From: Budorcas taxicolor
Taxonomy: Eukaryota; Chordata; Mammalia; Artiodactyla; Bovidae
DNA: 64,000 bases
NCBI RefSeq assembly: GCF_023091745.1
Contig: NC_068935.1
Location: 63,016,724-63,080,723, forward strand
Direction of reading: 5' to 3'
Positions 22,255-35,287 of the stretch are shown here, piece after piece. Under the pieces are notes generated by a model. That model made no database searches and had not been told where the DNA came from. It saw nothing but the letters and a program-made list of their open reading frames with translations. The stretch's first letter is position 1. Each line of letters begins with the position of its first letter. The translations under genes and the position numbers were made by a program.

Positions 22255-23248
22255 GTTTCACGGAGAAGGAATGCAAACACATGGCATAAGGAAGGGCAAA
22301 AAGGTGGTGAGGGTGTAGAACATGGATGTGAGAAGACAGTGAACAAGTGTAGAATCAAAGGAGATTTGTATGTTCCCAAAGGTTGCTGGGCAACCGCAGT
22401 CAGGCAGCGGGACAATAGCTACCCAGTGCTCTGGAAGAACCTCTTGTCAGGGCTGTGATGGAGGCCAGTGGTGCCCAAAGTAGCAGGTTCTTGCCCCAAG
22501 AAGGTTCCTAAGACACATCGTAGAGAATGTCCAAAAAGACCTGTAGCATATCTATTTTTATTTTCCCAACAAATAATAACTGTAATCACCTAAATAAAAA
22601 CCTATTAATTTTAATTTAGCCTTATTTATTGAGAACTGTATTTGTGTGTTATAAAGTTCAGATTAGTACATTCATGTGATGTGTAAGCAGATAGACACAC
22701 ATGGTGGGGTGCACACTCAAGAGGGTTTACGTCAGTGGTCAAGAAACATTCAGAGCTGTAGCTCTAGGCTGTTCTTTAGTCTCAGTTAAGACATAAGCCT
22801 TTTGTGTGTGTGTTGACTTAGTATCCCAGAAAGTCTGTACTGTCCCTCTCAAATGGGGTTGAGAGGTCCTGATGGAAGCAGGGTGGCACAGGTGAGAGGG
22901 CACATGCTAGGTTGAAGACTGCAATTTGCAAAGGAGCAGTGGTGCTGTCCTTGTCTGAGGATGGGGTAAAAGTGGCCAGAGAGAGAAGGGGGATGGATCA
23001 GCTGAACATTGGGGATGGAAAACCTAAACAATCTGTTCACCCTTGAGGAGCCCTTCATTTTTATATTCCCAACTGGATGAGAATTGGTGTCAGGGGTCAA
23101 GGAGAACAAATGTAGTTAGAAGGCTGCTCCCCGTTATCGTTAGTCTCTCCAGCCTTCCCTGAAAAGCCAGAGGGGGCTGGTGGGGGGTGTCTGACCTGAA
23201 GGGATTTGGAGGCCTTCCCTCCAGGAAAAAGGGGTGGCTAAATTAAAA

Positions 23249-23313
23249 TTATGGGGTCACAAATAGTTGGACACGACCTAGTGACTGAACAACAACAACA
23301 ACAACAAAAAAAA
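23249..23313 (+). repeat. BovB/Bov-A 3' tail fragment
   Basis: 'atggggtcacaaatagttgg' followed by 'gtgactgaac' and an (AAC)n-A run, the usual 3' tail of BovB-mobilised elements. Confidence 0.75.
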
Positions 23314-24762
23314 ACCAAGAATGTTTGTAGTTAGTTTTGAGGATTAATAATTTACCCCAGAAGAGAAGGAAGGTCTCTATGTGTCAGTCAAAGATATCTA
23401 GTTCCAAAGGAGAAGTCATCTGGACCAAGAAAACAGATGGAACAAATGATAGTTAAGCTAAAAGAACATCAGGGCACTTCAGATGGGAGACCCACCGCCA
23501 TCCCATTAACAGGGCACAGTGATGACCCTGAGAAGTGGACTTACCGCCTGCTTTCCAGGCAGGGGCCTCCAGGAAGACTGTGATAAATTAGCAGGCACGG
23601 AAGGCATATTCTATACAAGCGTGAATATGGGATGCATTTGGTATTTAGCGGGATATGTAGTGACAACTGGCGTTTTTACAAGCCCAGCTACAGGTTGTGG
23701 TGTGAGTTTTCTTGAGTGGGCCATCTCTCTTCCACTCTTGGTACACAGGTTTGCATGTAGATGACCCCAGTGCTGGCCTCTGGGGGGTGCATGACACAGA
23801 GGTAGCCAATCAGAGCCACACAGATTGAGGCAAAGATAAACCCATAATCCAATCTGGACCAATGAGAGGTAGTTCCCTAGGGACTGGGAAGATGGAAACT
23901 TTCTTGCTGGGGTTGCTCCCCCTGCCCGGGAAGTCAGCACGTTTGAAAAAGACACGAATACAAAAAAAGGGGGAGCTAACATACGAGAGCCCTGAGGACA
24001 TGACTGGAGCTGGACTCACCCGTAGGTGTTGGGGGTCTGTTACAGGAAAATTCAGCCTCCTTCTGCTATCGTGGCTTTATTTTTGCATGTGCCAGTTGGG
24101 TTGGGACCCTGGCTCTTGTAACTGTAACTGAGGATGTCTTAACTCCTGAGGGTAGGCCTGGGGGATAAAACCCTGGTGGAGGAGGACCACTAGGTGTAGA
24201 AAGATGGTCCTCTACTTTGGAAGGTCTGGCGGGCTGCACACCACCCATTGTCAGCGTCCTGGCCTGTGTTGGGCCATGTGGGGGATAAAGCTGGCCTGCC
24301 TGCTGCTTCCATCTGTGTGAATCCAGTGTAAGCGATGAAGGTCTGGGGCAGGTCAGCTGGCATAGCGGTTGATAAGAGGCACCTCCCAGCCTTGCAGTTC
24401 GTCCCTTGACTAAGGCGCATTGCATTTGGGGCGAGTCACTAACTTTGTGGAGCCCTATTTAGCTGGCTTCTAACCTCCCAGCCCCAGGGAAGCTTTCCTA
24501 AGTATACCAGGGACCATTTTTCTTCTCTAGACGGGGGTCACAGCAGCACTTGCTCACTGGGGTTGCTGTGACGACTGAGCAGGTAATACATGCAGATGAA
24601 TCACTGGCCACATGTTGATCCTTGTGGCAGCCCCAATGGGTACATCCAGATCCATCAGACTATTCTCTCTACTTTGGAGGATGTTGGAAATGTCCATAAT
24701 AAAGGTTAAAAAAAGATGAAGAACATAGATGATACTATAATGGTAAGTACTCAGTTGTTGCA

Positions 24763-24972
24763 TCTTCCCTCGTAGCTGACTTGGTAAAGAATCTGCCTGC
24801 AATGCAGGAGACCTGGGTTCGATTTCCTGGGTCAGAAAGATTCGCTGGAGAAGGAAATGGCAACCCACTCCAGTATCCTTGCCTGAAGAATCCCATGGAC
24901 AGAGAAGCCTAGCAGGCTACAGTCCATGGGGTCGGAAGAGTCAGACATGACTTAGTGACTCAACCATCACTT
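24763..24972 (+). repeat. Bov-tA SINE
   Basis: Near-complete plus-strand copy from 'cttccctcgtagctgac' to 'cagacatgacttagtgactc'. Confidence 0.9.
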
Positions 24973-24974
24973 GT

Positions 24975-25150
24975 CGTTATGAACACTTGTCAAACAGAGT
25001 GCACAACACCAAGAGGGAACCCCAATGTCCACCCTGGGTTATGGGTGGTGGTGATGTTTCAGTGGAGGCTGGGTATGAGGGAACTCTGGACTTTCTGCTC
25101 AACTTTGCTGGGAACCTAAAACTCTAAAAAACAAAGTTGATGTAAAAATG
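24975..25150 (+). repeat. Old L1-like 3' end
   Basis: Includes 'gcacaacaccaagaggg' and 'ctcaactttgctgggaacct', resembling the 3' end of mammalian-wide L1 copies. Identification is from memory. Confidence 0.45.
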
Positions 25151-26002
25151 AAAACACCACAAGTTCTTGGCATGGGGTCAGGCTGGTCTTCAGCTCGTGT
25201 GATCACCATCTCCCAGGCAAGCAACAGGCTGCCCTCACGTCTGCAACTTCCTGACCCTTCATGGCTGTGACCACAGCCCCACAGCCACAGCCTCTCCTCC
25301 TGGGCCATCCCAGGACTCTCTCTTCTGCGCCTCCTTAAATACCTTCATTTTCTGATAATGCACTCACACTCTGGCAGCACTTAACCCCTAGAGGGGGACT
25401 CAAACGTCCACTGCCCCCCGCCACGGTACCCTGAATGTGACCTGGCTGGTGCCCAATTGATTCCTCTACCTGGGAAGTCCAAACTGACTTCCTTCCTTTT
25501 CCTGACACCAGGCCATTTCTGTGCCGCTTTGTGTACTTTTCCAGCAAAACTCCTTATCATTTCTTGCTGGTTCTCACCCAATGCAGGGAAATAGAGCTGT
25601 GATCTCTGAGAAGTGCCAAATAGCCCCCCTACCTTGATCTCTCATGCCCTGATTTCAAAGGGATCTAAAGCTGAGCACTGCGGGGAGATGCACCAGCTCT
25701 TGAGGGAGCTGGGGTGGGAGGGGGAAGCCTCCTGGGTTGATTTGAATCCCCACTTCTGTCCCTACAGGCCTGTGTCCAAGGGATTCAGCCAGTTTCCGGC
25801 AGCCAGAATCAGCTTTCCGGGCAAGGCTACAGGGATGTCCACTTGGCAGAAGGGCCTGTGGACGACATGTGCCCTGGAGACACAGGCCACTACGAAGGGT
25901 GCGGAGGAGAGTTGGTTGAGCCTCGGGGACGTGTCCCTCCCCCAGGACACCAACACCCCTGACCCCCCGCTGAACACACTTCATCCTATTGGGGGCCACC
26001 AG

Positions 26003-26008
26003 TTTATT
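26003..26008 (-). terminator. FAM3A: FAM3A poly(A) signal (AATAAA on minus strand)
   Basis: TTTATT on the plus strand. The 3' UTR covers 26535 to about 25985. Confidence 0.75.
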
Positions 26009-26535
26009 AAGAGGTCATGGAGAAGGCAGGCCCTCTGACCAACCACAGGGGTGGCCACCTGCCACTCCAGAGACTGCCATCAGGCTGCAACTTCAGCACA
26101 CAGCTGGCCTGGCTCCAAGGTGGCCGCCCCTCCCTGGAGGTGGCCAGGTGGCCCAGCATGATGAATCATGCTGGAAACAGGCCTGGCCCATGGAGCCACA
26201 AGGCACTCTGGGATGCAGAGGTTCTGGAAGATGCCCAAACCTTCTAGGCAGCCACTACCAAACCTGGGGCTGCAAGTGCTTGGGAACTTGCCTGGCTGGG
26301 GGTGGACTAGGGGAGCAGCTTTCGGAAAAGGAGACAGGTACTTGGGGTTCCCCACAGACACAAAGTGCGACAGGTCCACTGGGCAGTCCCCACTACTGGT
26401 CACAGTCTGGTCGCTGGTCACCACCTCAAAGCCCCGACGTGCTGGGCATGGGGTCGGGGCCTCAGCCCTGTGCTGGCACCTCGTCAGGGGCCAGGCATAC
26501 GCAGCCTTACTCAGTTTCATCTGCGAGTCTGGCCC

Positions 26536-29500
26536 CTAGCTGGCTGTGGGCCTCCTGGGAATGCAGCCCTCCATTTCCAGCGCCTCAGGCCAGCCTTCAT
26601 ACTTATTGGTGTGCTTGCTATTCTTCATGTGCTGTGGGGTAGAAGAAGGCATGGACTCATCCTCGGCCACCAGGGCCAGACAGACCCTCCATCCTCTTGG
26701 GCTGGGGTCAACCAAGCGGGCATTCTCTGGGCACCCAGCCCCATCTGCCAGTGCCTCAGTGTTTTCAGCTAAAGATGGCAGCAGCTGTCCCCTTACAGCT
26801 GGAGGGGGTCAGGTTCTCAGAACTCAGGTGGGCCTGGCCCATGCTGGGAAGGGAAGGACGGGGTGTGTTCCAGCCCTCACCTCACCCACAGGGAGCCCAT
26901 GAAGGCTGTGCCAAGAGTGAGGCCCAAAGGAACATTTCTTGTCTGGGAGCCGAGCTGCTCTTTTGGCAGCTGGAGCCTTCTAGAAACCACTGGAATGGCC
27001 TGTTTGCCTTGCCCTGTTGCGGGGAGCAGAGTTTGGGGGCGGGGGCCTCCCAATGAGGGCAGCTGAGGAGCAGGGTGTACAGGTTGAACTGGGGTCCTGG
27101 ATTTGGCAGGGATGGGACATCACTGAGAATCTTTTTGGGGTGGGGGTGGTGCTGTACCACGTGGCATGAGGGACCTCAGTTCCCTGACCAGGGATAGAAC
27201 CCATGCCCCTTGCCCCCTGCCCCTGGCAGTGGAAGCATGGAATCTTAACCAAACGACTGCCAAGATGTCTGGTGAGCATCTTGAAGATGTATAGGAGGGA
27301 GGTGTCTTAACTGTGACTCTTGCTCATGTGAAAGCTTTGCCATTCAAAGGTTCTTTAGGGGGAAATCCAGACAAGAGAGAGATCAAAGTTACTGCCCTCC
27401 TTGTGCAGAGCCAGGATCACCATGGGGCAGGGGGCAGGTGTGCTGAGCAGAATTCAGGGAAGGCCGTGGCATGAACAGAAGGGGACCTTGGAGGATGCAG
27501 GCCAGAGGGGCGGGCAGACTGCCCTGGGCCAGGCAGTGGGGGTACCAGGCTTTGTGCCCATACCTGCTCAAAGGGGCTCTTATTCTGCACACCCTTGGCC
27601 CCCACAAACACCCAGCTGTCCCGGAAGGCCAGGTCCTTGACGTTCTTGCTGCCCAGATCACTGAAAAGCTTCCGGGTCTCTTCATTCATCCTGCCGCACA
27701 GAAGGAAGAGAGGTGAGCTGTGACCCTAGATGGATGAGGCTGAGGCGCCCTCGGCCATCACTTACTTGGTGGCTGGGTCGTCGTAGGAAGCCACAAACAC
27801 TAGGGTGCCTTCGTGAAGCGGCCGGATGAACTTCAGCAGGTCATTGACATCTGGGGGAACAGGTCCCATGGAGCACTGGCCACCTCTGAGCACCCCACCC
27901 TCATCAACCCGTTCTCCAAACGAGGAAACTAAAGCAGGGAGCGGGCCAGGGATTCATGCCAAGCCAGGTCGCCAAGTGAGTTTAGGAACCAAATAAGAAG
28001 AAATAGAAGAGTTTAGGAAACAAGTAAGGAAAGAAAGAAAAACGGAAGTCGCTCAGTCATGGCCGACTCTTTGCGACCCCATGGACTGTCGCCCACCAGG
28101 TTCCTCCGTCCATGGGATTTCTCCAGGCAAGGGTACTGGAGTGGGTTGCCATTTCTCTTATCCAGGGGATCTTCCTGACCCAGGGATCGAACTCAGGTCT
28201 CCCACATTGCAGGCAGATGCTTTACCCTCTGAGCCACCAGGGAAGCCCAGAAAACAAGAAGCCAGGGCCAAAGCCCTGACGGTACACCGGTCCTTCTCCC
28301 CACCTTTTCTGAAGGCAAGGGAGCACTTAAGCTGCCCGGGGGAACCTATAGAGGGGAACAGCGTTCACGGCAAAGGAGCTGTCATTCCACCCACAGTCAG
28401 AAAGTGGTAGTGGTAGCCTGACTCACCTCCCGCCCACATGTCAAAGGCGCGGGCCTCGATGAGGTCTCCATTTACCCCTGGGTAGAGGGAAGAATTGGGC
28501 ACTGCTGCAGGCGCTGCCAGGGTGATGCCACCCAGAGCCCCCAGATCAGCAGCCCTTCCAGAAGCTTCCCCCAACACCCCCAACATGTGAATGCCCACCA
28601 CCGTGCTGTTGGTTCACATGCCAGGACCCACCCAAGGCTGCCAGACATTGGCGGCTTCTCCAGAGGCTCCCCAGGCAGCAGCCTCCCATCCCTGGAAAGT
28701 TCGAGATCTTCACTGCTACCTTGATCTTGTCCATTGGGTCACCTCTTCTGTGGCAACTTCAGCTCCCACACACTGCCCCCTACCACCCCAGGCCCCCCTG
28801 GGACTTCCCAGAATGGGCATGTGGACAGAGGGTGGCAGGCTGCCACCCGGCTTTGCGTCTCTGCTCCATGGGGAACTCACCATTCACCAGGGCAATGTTC
28901 AGTCCCCGGCCCACGTTGTCCTTGACACTGCTCATGAGCCTGGCAGGGGGACAGAGCTTTCCAATGGCCCATCAACGGCATGCAGCCCCTGCTTCCCTCC
29001 CTGCCCCACCCTGGCCCCGTCCCGAGAGGCTCACATCCTGTCTTCCAGGCAGATCTTGGGTCCAATGACGTTGGCAGCACCGCTGACCACACGGAAGGCT
29101 AGGTGCTCCTCGGGGCACGGCTGGGGCAGACCGCATTTGTACTTCCTGGCCCGCGGCTCTGTGGGGACAACTAGCGTGACTCCTGGCCCTGGGGGCACTG
29201 GACACCTGAGAGGGGGTGGTCAGGCCAGCCCATAGGGACGAATGAGTGATCAGACCAGGGGACTGGCGTGTGGAGGAGACATGGCTCAGGTTGAGGTCAG
29301 GGACCCTCAGGGAGGCTCTTTGGCCACTGGTGGGAGAACAGAGGATAGTAGGAGAGCCGCCAGGAGGATTGTGTGTTACGAGGTGAACTGTGTTTCCACA
29401 GAAGAGGCTCTGAAGCCCCAGGACCTCAAAACGTGACCTTCAGTGGAAACAGGGTTACTGACATTATAATTCATTTAGAGGCGATCACCCTGGAATAGGG

Positions 29501-32500
29501 TGAGCCCTAAATCCTAATGACTGGAGAGGAAATGGCCACCCGCTCCAGTATTCTTGCCTGGAAAATCCCATGGACAGAGGAGCCTGGTAGGCTACAGTCC
29601 ATGGGGTCACAAAGAGTTGAACACAACTGAGCGACTTCACTAATCACTGTAAATCTAATGATGTGTGGTCTCAGAAGACAGAAGACACAGACGTGGAGGA
29701 GAAGGCCATGTGAAGATGGGCACCAAGACAGAAGGGATGAAGTCACAAGCCAGGGGCCACCTGGGGCTACCAGAAGCTGGAAGATGCCAGAAGGAGCCTC
29801 CCCTGGAGCCTCTGGGATGAGAGTAGCCTTTCAATACCTAGATCTCAGACTTGGAGCTTCTGGAACAGAAACAATATCCTTCTACTGTTTAAGCCACCCA
29901 GTTTCTGCCATTTTGGTGTGGCCACCCCAGGAAATTGATACAGAGTTTGAGACCAGGAAGTGGGGTGCTACTGTAATAAATCCCCCAAAATGTGGAAATG
30001 GCTTTACAACCGGGTAATGGGTAGAGGGTGTAGGATTCTGAGGTACTTCTTAGAAAAGGTCTAGATTGCCTTGAAGAGATTGTTAGTAGACATACAGCCA
30101 TTGGAGGTAATTCTGCTAAGGGCTCAGAAAGAAGGGAGAACAGTAGAGAAAGCTGCTACCCTCATGGAGAATACACACTTCACTGTGCCCAGAATGTCAC
30201 TAGAAATGTGAATGCTAAAGGTGCTTCTGGTGAGCTCTCTGACAGAAATGAGGAATGTGTTCTGGGACACTGGCCAAAAGGCCACCCTTGTCATCAAGTG
30301 GCAAGGAACTTGGCCAAATTGTGTTCTAGTGTTTTGTGGAAGGTACAACTCGTGAAGGCTGAACTTGGAGATTTCTAAGCAGAGTGTTGAGGATTTCTCC
30401 TTGTTGCTCACAATAATATGGGAGGGAAGACAGACCAGTTAAGCAGGAAAGAACCAGAATGTAAAGGTCTGGAAAATTCTCAGCCTAACCATATTGCAAA
30501 AAAAAAAATGAGAAGGGCAAGCTCAGGAGACAACACCCAGGGTGTGGCTGGACAACTGTTTGTTAAGAGCTAGGCGGGTGACTTGTGGACCCACTCAGCT
30601 GTGTCAGCAGAAGCCAGGAGAGAGAGATGATGTTATCCAGGAATGATCTGGAGGACTCTCTTGTCTATAGCTTAGACCCTCATGAATTCCAAAGGAGATC
30701 AACAAGGTTTTTGAGACTTGTATACAAGTAGGAACATTTCTAGGCTGGACTGAGAGAGACAGACAAAGGATGGAAAGGAGGAAGGATAATTCCAAGGGCA
30801 GATCAATAGTTGCAGAGGCCACAGTTGGCTTGGACCCAGAGGGAGGGTAAGATTGTCCCCTATATTCCAGAGCCCCACCAACCTCCACCCCCTCAAAGGC
30901 CCAGGGATTCTTCTTAGGCTTTGAAATGGAATGGATCTGCCCTGCTGGCATTTGGACTTGCTTGAAACTGATGACCTCTTTATTCCTTACAATTCCTCCC
31001 TTTCAGAATGGCGATGTCTATCCTATGCCTGGCCCCCTAGGTATTCTGGAAGGAGGTAACTTGTTCTCTGGACTCCCAGCATGCAAGCAGTTCCAATGGG
31101 CTATAGTATGGGGAGGGGTAAATGGAGAAGAGAAACCCTGGTGGGCTGGGTACAAGCACGGCTGTCACAAAGGTGGTCGGAGGGGGCAGGCACACTGCAG
31201 GAGCAGTGAGGTGACAGGAACCTTACCTGCAGTCACTGAGTTCTCTTGGCCTGTGGGTACAGAGAGTTGTTTCTGTTAGTAGGGCAGCCTGGTCCTGTAC
31301 CAGGAAGTCAATGTGGAGGGCAAGCCAGGATCAGGGGCCAGGGGCTATGCCAGGCTGACCCTGGCACATACATTCCTGGGCAAGTCTAAACGTTCACATG
31401 CAAAGCTCTCTGTTCCAGGAAAGGGTAGATGGGACTTGTGAAAAGTCCTTAGAGATGAGGTGTCCCTGGCAAGAAGGGGTCAAGTTCCCTCCCCATCTCA
31501 GAACCCAGTGGAAAGCCTCTGGGGACCAACAAGGGCATCATCCCCAAGATTCAGCTGAAGCCTCCCTGCCCCCCCACTCAGGCTCCAGTGACTCCAACTG
31601 AACTGGATGCATCCTAATGAGTGGGGATTGGTGTATCCAGCCAAAGCAACTGGGTGGTAAGGGTCAGGCTGTGCAGATACCAAGAGGCAGACCAGCGAGG
31701 ACAGCTCCCAGTGTCTCGCCAGGAGGAGACAGACAAACCAGACCACTGCCAGCCCCATCCTGAGCCTCAGCCCGCAGGTCCAGGTGCCTGCTGCCAGCGA
31801 CCCTTGTAGCAGGGTGAGGGAAAGTCCCACACTCACTGGCGAAGAGTTGCTGGATCCGAGGAAAGCCAAGGCCACCAAGGAGGATGCTGACTACGATCCA
31901 GGTGACAGCCACGGTGATGACCAGGGCCACAATGCGAAGGGGGCCTGGAGGCAGGACAGACATGAGCTAGGCCACCTCTGAGGGCAGCAAGTTCCCGGAC
32001 GACCCCAGGCCTTCTCATGAGCGGATCTCCTTATCCGCTGGGGAGGAAGGGATGGGAGAACAGGAGCGGGGGTGGGGGGGACCTGCGGCTGCCCACCAGG
32101 CACGAGAGGGGAATCAGCTCCTGGTGGGTGAAGGAGGAAAGGCCGCTGCACCTGGAAGGCTCTTGGCTTGGTTCTCCCTAATGGTGTGGAGGGGCCTTCC
32201 AGAGCCCCTGCTTGAGAGGGCTTTGCCCCCTTCCCGTGCTGATGGAGAAGCCCCCTAACCCCTGAGGTCCCCATGCGTTTGAGTCCCCGCCATCCTGCCC
32301 TCCTTTCTCCTGCAATGATGGAGGAGAAGGCTCTTACCCCTTTAGAAGGCCAGGCAGCCCTCCCTTCCCCTGCTGTGAGCTGGGCGCCCAGCTCCCCACC
32401 CTGCCTGGGGTTCTTGGAATAGCTCACTCTGTCTTACTCTTGGTCATCTATAGTCAACATCTCCCGTCCTCCAAAGACACAGGAGGACGGTCCTCCTTGG

Positions 32501-33871
32501 GGATCACGTCCCCAGCCGGCCGCTGGCCTCTGTCCGCTCCCTTCCCCTTCTCTCAGGCCCCTCCAGAGTCGCCCCTTCTCTCAGGCCCCTCCAGAGTTGC
32601 ATATGCTGGCTCCTCCCTCCTTGCATAGACTTCCCTCCTGGTCCCTCTGTCTTCCGATCACCTCCTCTCTGCTCGGGCCTCCATCGGCCCCATAGGACAG
32701 CCTGTCGCCAAGGCCCCTGGCCCAGGACCTTCTGGGGTCAGCGCCCCAGGGTTACCTGTGGGCCCTCGTTGTTTCCAGGCTGAAACCCTTCTGGGCTGGC
32801 ACCCTGGAAGCCCATATAATGCTCTTCACCCTTCTTGTCCTCCAAGACTGCCCTGAAGACCTGGGCTTGTCCTGGTTTCTGTCCCACATGGCCTTCTCAC
32901 CTCCTTCCATGGACTCTTCCCGGATCATGTCATCCATCCTCCTTGTCCTTAACATTTATCTCTGGCTCTATCCTGTCTTCTGAGCTATATCTATATAGCC
33001 AACTGCTACTTTAATATTGATATCTGGATATTTCACAGGTGTCTCAAACTAAATATTACAACAGAACTCACCTTCTCTCTTCTACCCCAAATAAGCAAAC
33101 TCTATTCTTCCAGTATTTTGTCTTTCAGCAAATGATTCCTCCATTCATACAGTGCGGCAAGTGAAAACATTGCAGAATGACACTGGGAAATCTCCAAATC
33201 CTGTATCCATACCCTTTTCTTACTCTTCCCTCCTGCCTTGACTATCTGTATAAGTGCCCTCCTCTGCTCCCAGACTTTAACTGACATTCACAGAGCAGTG
33301 ACTCTTGTTTTCCCAGCCCAGCCCTGACCACTCTTGAGGCCACATCTTCCCAGCCAGTTCCTCATGGGCCAGCTTCCCTGGGATACATTCATAGCGCTGC
33401 AACCTTTGCCACTAGGAAGTCCACCCTGATGGGACCCCAAACCTGCTTTGTCTCAACTGTCCAGGCAACAGCAGAACTGGCAGTGGGTTCCCATCCGAGC
33501 CCAGGGCCACTTTGATCAGCTTCTTGTCTAAGACCACCGCATCTCCCTGTCCACCTAGCTGCTGCACTCCTTGGGGCATCTCTCACATAGCTTTTTCCAA
33601 AGAGTGGCCAGTCACCCCGTTTGGGAGAAACAGACTATCGTATCCCTCTTCTTACGACGGAAAGAGCTGGGAGCTGAAGTCCTCAGAAGTGAAAGGATTT
33701 GCTCAAGGTCATAGCATGAGTGTTTCTGCAAAACTCAACAAACCCAGTGGTCCCACCACTCCCGCCCTGCCTGCCCTTCCAGACAGACCTCTGGGCAGCT
33801 GGGCCTCCAGCCGAGTCTGCTTTCCAAGACTCTCCCTTTCACGGTGGAAGCCACGCACCTGCCAATCTCAT
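26536..33871 (-). CDS. FAM3A: FAM3A, secreted FAM3 (GG-domain) protein
   Basis: Member of the FAM3 family of small, cytokine-like secreted proteins, reported to act in liver metabolism. Nine coding exons on the minus strand: 33871-33859 (ATG AGA TTG GCA G), 31944-31837, 31250-31227, 29158-29035, 28939-28881, 28477-28427, 27850-27766, 27690-27564, 26631-26536 (TAG). They total 229 codons (228 residues; human 230). All junctions are GT-AG and in phase. A hydrophobic N-terminal signal/anchor (IVALVITVAVTWIVVSILLGG) precedes a Cys-containing domain (YKCGLPQPCPEEHLAF, KICLEDRM) and the GG-domain core (ARAFDMWAGDVNDLLKFI, FVASYDDPATK, SWVFVGAKG). The 24-nt exon is symmetric and could be skipped without frameshift. 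The 5' UTR is spliced from the CpG island near 34.4 kb. Confidence 0.95.
27133..27262 (-). repeat. CHR-type SINE in the intron before the last FAM3A coding exon
   Basis: 'ggacctcagttccctgacca' and the following blocks are the reverse complement of the 'ttccctggtggtccagtgg' class of tRNA-Glu SINE. Confidence 0.7.
28044..28249 (-). repeat. Bov-tA SINE in FAM3A intron
   Basis: Well-preserved reverse copy from 'gaagtcgctcagtcatgg' to 'ccaccagggaagccc', so relatively young. Confidence 0.92.
29371..30980 (+). mobile_element. MLT1-type MaLR (ERVL-MaLR) element: LTR plus internal region
   Basis: 29371 to about 29943 reads as an MLT1A-like LTR (tgtgttacgaggtgaac near the start, 'tttaagccacccagtttctg' near the end). 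It continues without a break into MLT1/MST-type internal sequence ('gggtaatgggtagagg', 'ggcaaggaacttggccaaat') as far as about 30700-30980. No 3' LTR was recognised. No open retroviral gene is present: MaLRs are non-autonomous and this copy is riddled with changes. It lies antisense to FAM3A in the intron between exons 31250-31227 and 29158-29035. Confidence 0.75.
29518..29641 (+). repeat. Bov-tA SINE fragment nested in the MLT1 LTR
   Basis: 3' two thirds of Bov-tA ('ccagtattcttgcctgg' to 'ctgagcgacttcac') interrupting the LTR between its 'ccctaaatcctaatgac' and 'taaatctaatgatgtg' blocks. It is therefore younger than the LTR. Confidence 0.85.
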
Positions 33872-33979
33872 GTCCACTTCTCTCGTTGGGCTGGGGCAGC
33901 CGGCAGGTGCAGCCTTTGGGGACCCTGCACTCTGGGGAGGGGGGCAACAAAGCAGAAGAGCAGGTTTGGGTGGGGGGCA

Positions 33980-34660
33980 GGGACGACCTCTTGGTGGGCC
34001 CCAGTTATGGTGCGGGCGTGATCGGTGCGCCGATTTGCTGGTCCAAGTCCCTGGCCAGGCCCCTTGGGGACATGGAGAGGAGCCCAGCTGGGACCGGAGG
34101 GGACGCGGGAACCAGGCGGCTCACGATCGAGCTCCCGGGAGCCTCTGGGGCTGGGAAGTGGAAGTGGTTCTCCCAGATGCGGGTCCTTCCCGCGGGAGGC
34201 CGCCCCCACCCCTCCGAGCATGGAGGCCAGCGACGCGGGCCGGGCCGGGCCGGCCGGAGACTTGCCTGACGCCGCGGGGGAGGATGCGAGCCGGATTGAG
34301 GGCAGCGTCGTGAGGCTAGCCGCCTCGCTCTACTTGGCGAGGCCAGGGAGCTGTGCGGGGCAGCTCGAGAGGCCCAGCAATGGCGACTTGGGGCGAGAGC
34401 ACGGCCGCGGCTGCCACCGCCGTCACCGGCTAGCGCTGGGCAGCCGGCTACCAGGTAGGAGGGACCCGAATTGGCCCCGCCCCCGACGCGCTCTCCGGCA
34501 GAGCCCCGGGCCGGGCTCAGGGGGGAGGGGCCACGATCGGCCCCGCCCCTGACGTCTCCCCTGAGACTTCGCTCAACGGGGAGAGCCCCGCCTTCCCAGG
34601 CTTTGAGGGCGGGGCTACACTCCCGCCCGGCGCGCAGATCTGAAGCCTACAAATGGGCGG
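33980..34660 (-). promoter_or_regulatory. FAM3A: FAM3A CpG-island promoter and non-coding first exon region
   Basis: CpG-dense, TATA-less region upstream of the start-codon exon. GC boxes (GGCCCCGCCCC) recur at about 34474-34487 and 34539-34549, the latter next to a CRE-like TGACGTCT (34549-34556 region). The start-codon exon probably begins after a CCCCAG acceptor near 33890. I cannot fix the first exon boundaries. Confidence 0.55.
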
Positions 34661-35287
34661 CAGGGTCCTGGGGCGTAATGAGAAATTCTTTCAACGTTCA
34701 AATCTGTACGTTTTCGTAACACGGAGTGACAGAAGCGTATCCAGGGAAATGGCAGGATGCGACGATCCAGGAGCCAGCAGGCTCAGCCTTGAGCGGCCTC
34801 CCCGCTCGCTGGTCTGTTTTCCAGAGGTGGCACGCTCACACGCGCTTACCTCCTGCCTGCTCCCCCAGCCTCCTTCAGGAAGGCACCCCGGACACCGTCT
34901 GGGGCACCCTGATCACCGCCCCCCCCCCGGGCTGGGAGAGCTGGGGCCACCCTGTAGCCTGAACCCATCGGTCTGGGACGTCTGCAGCCCGGCGGCGTGA
35001 GAACCACAGAAACATCCGTGCCCTTTGACCCAATGACCTCATTTATGGGAAAATTCCCTAAAGAAAGAACCAAAAATACCAGAGAAAGTTGATAGAGCTA
35101 GGCAGTGACAGAGCTCTGGTTAGCATCCAGGAACTTCTGCAATGGCATCCACAACCCTCCCCCCACCACCCCTTCTCCCTACAAGATCAAGGTGATGTTT
35201 GAGGCCCCTGCTACAGCTGTCAGCGATTAGTATTTGGGATCACGTAGTACTGACCATTTGCCAAGCTCTCACCTATCTGTGAGATCA
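34661..35287. other. Spacer between FAM3A promoter and BovB
   Basis: No gene, RNA or clear repeat recognised; some C-runs near 34920 and 35160. Confidence 0.5.

Larger units (their letters stand above)
21781..25984. other. SLC10A3-FAM3A intergenic region
   Basis: No coding exon recognised on either strand. It holds a 38-bp tandem duplication (22179-22254), a BovB-type tail (23249-23313), a Bov-tA SINE (24763-24972) and a worn L1-like 3' end (about 24975-25150); the rest looks unique. Confidence 0.6.

Noticed and set aside
31939..31963. Alternative FAM3A start (MSVLPPG...) in the intron
   Set aside because: A proper start-codon exon (33871-33859) gives the conserved MRLAG N-terminus and fits the acceptor phase.
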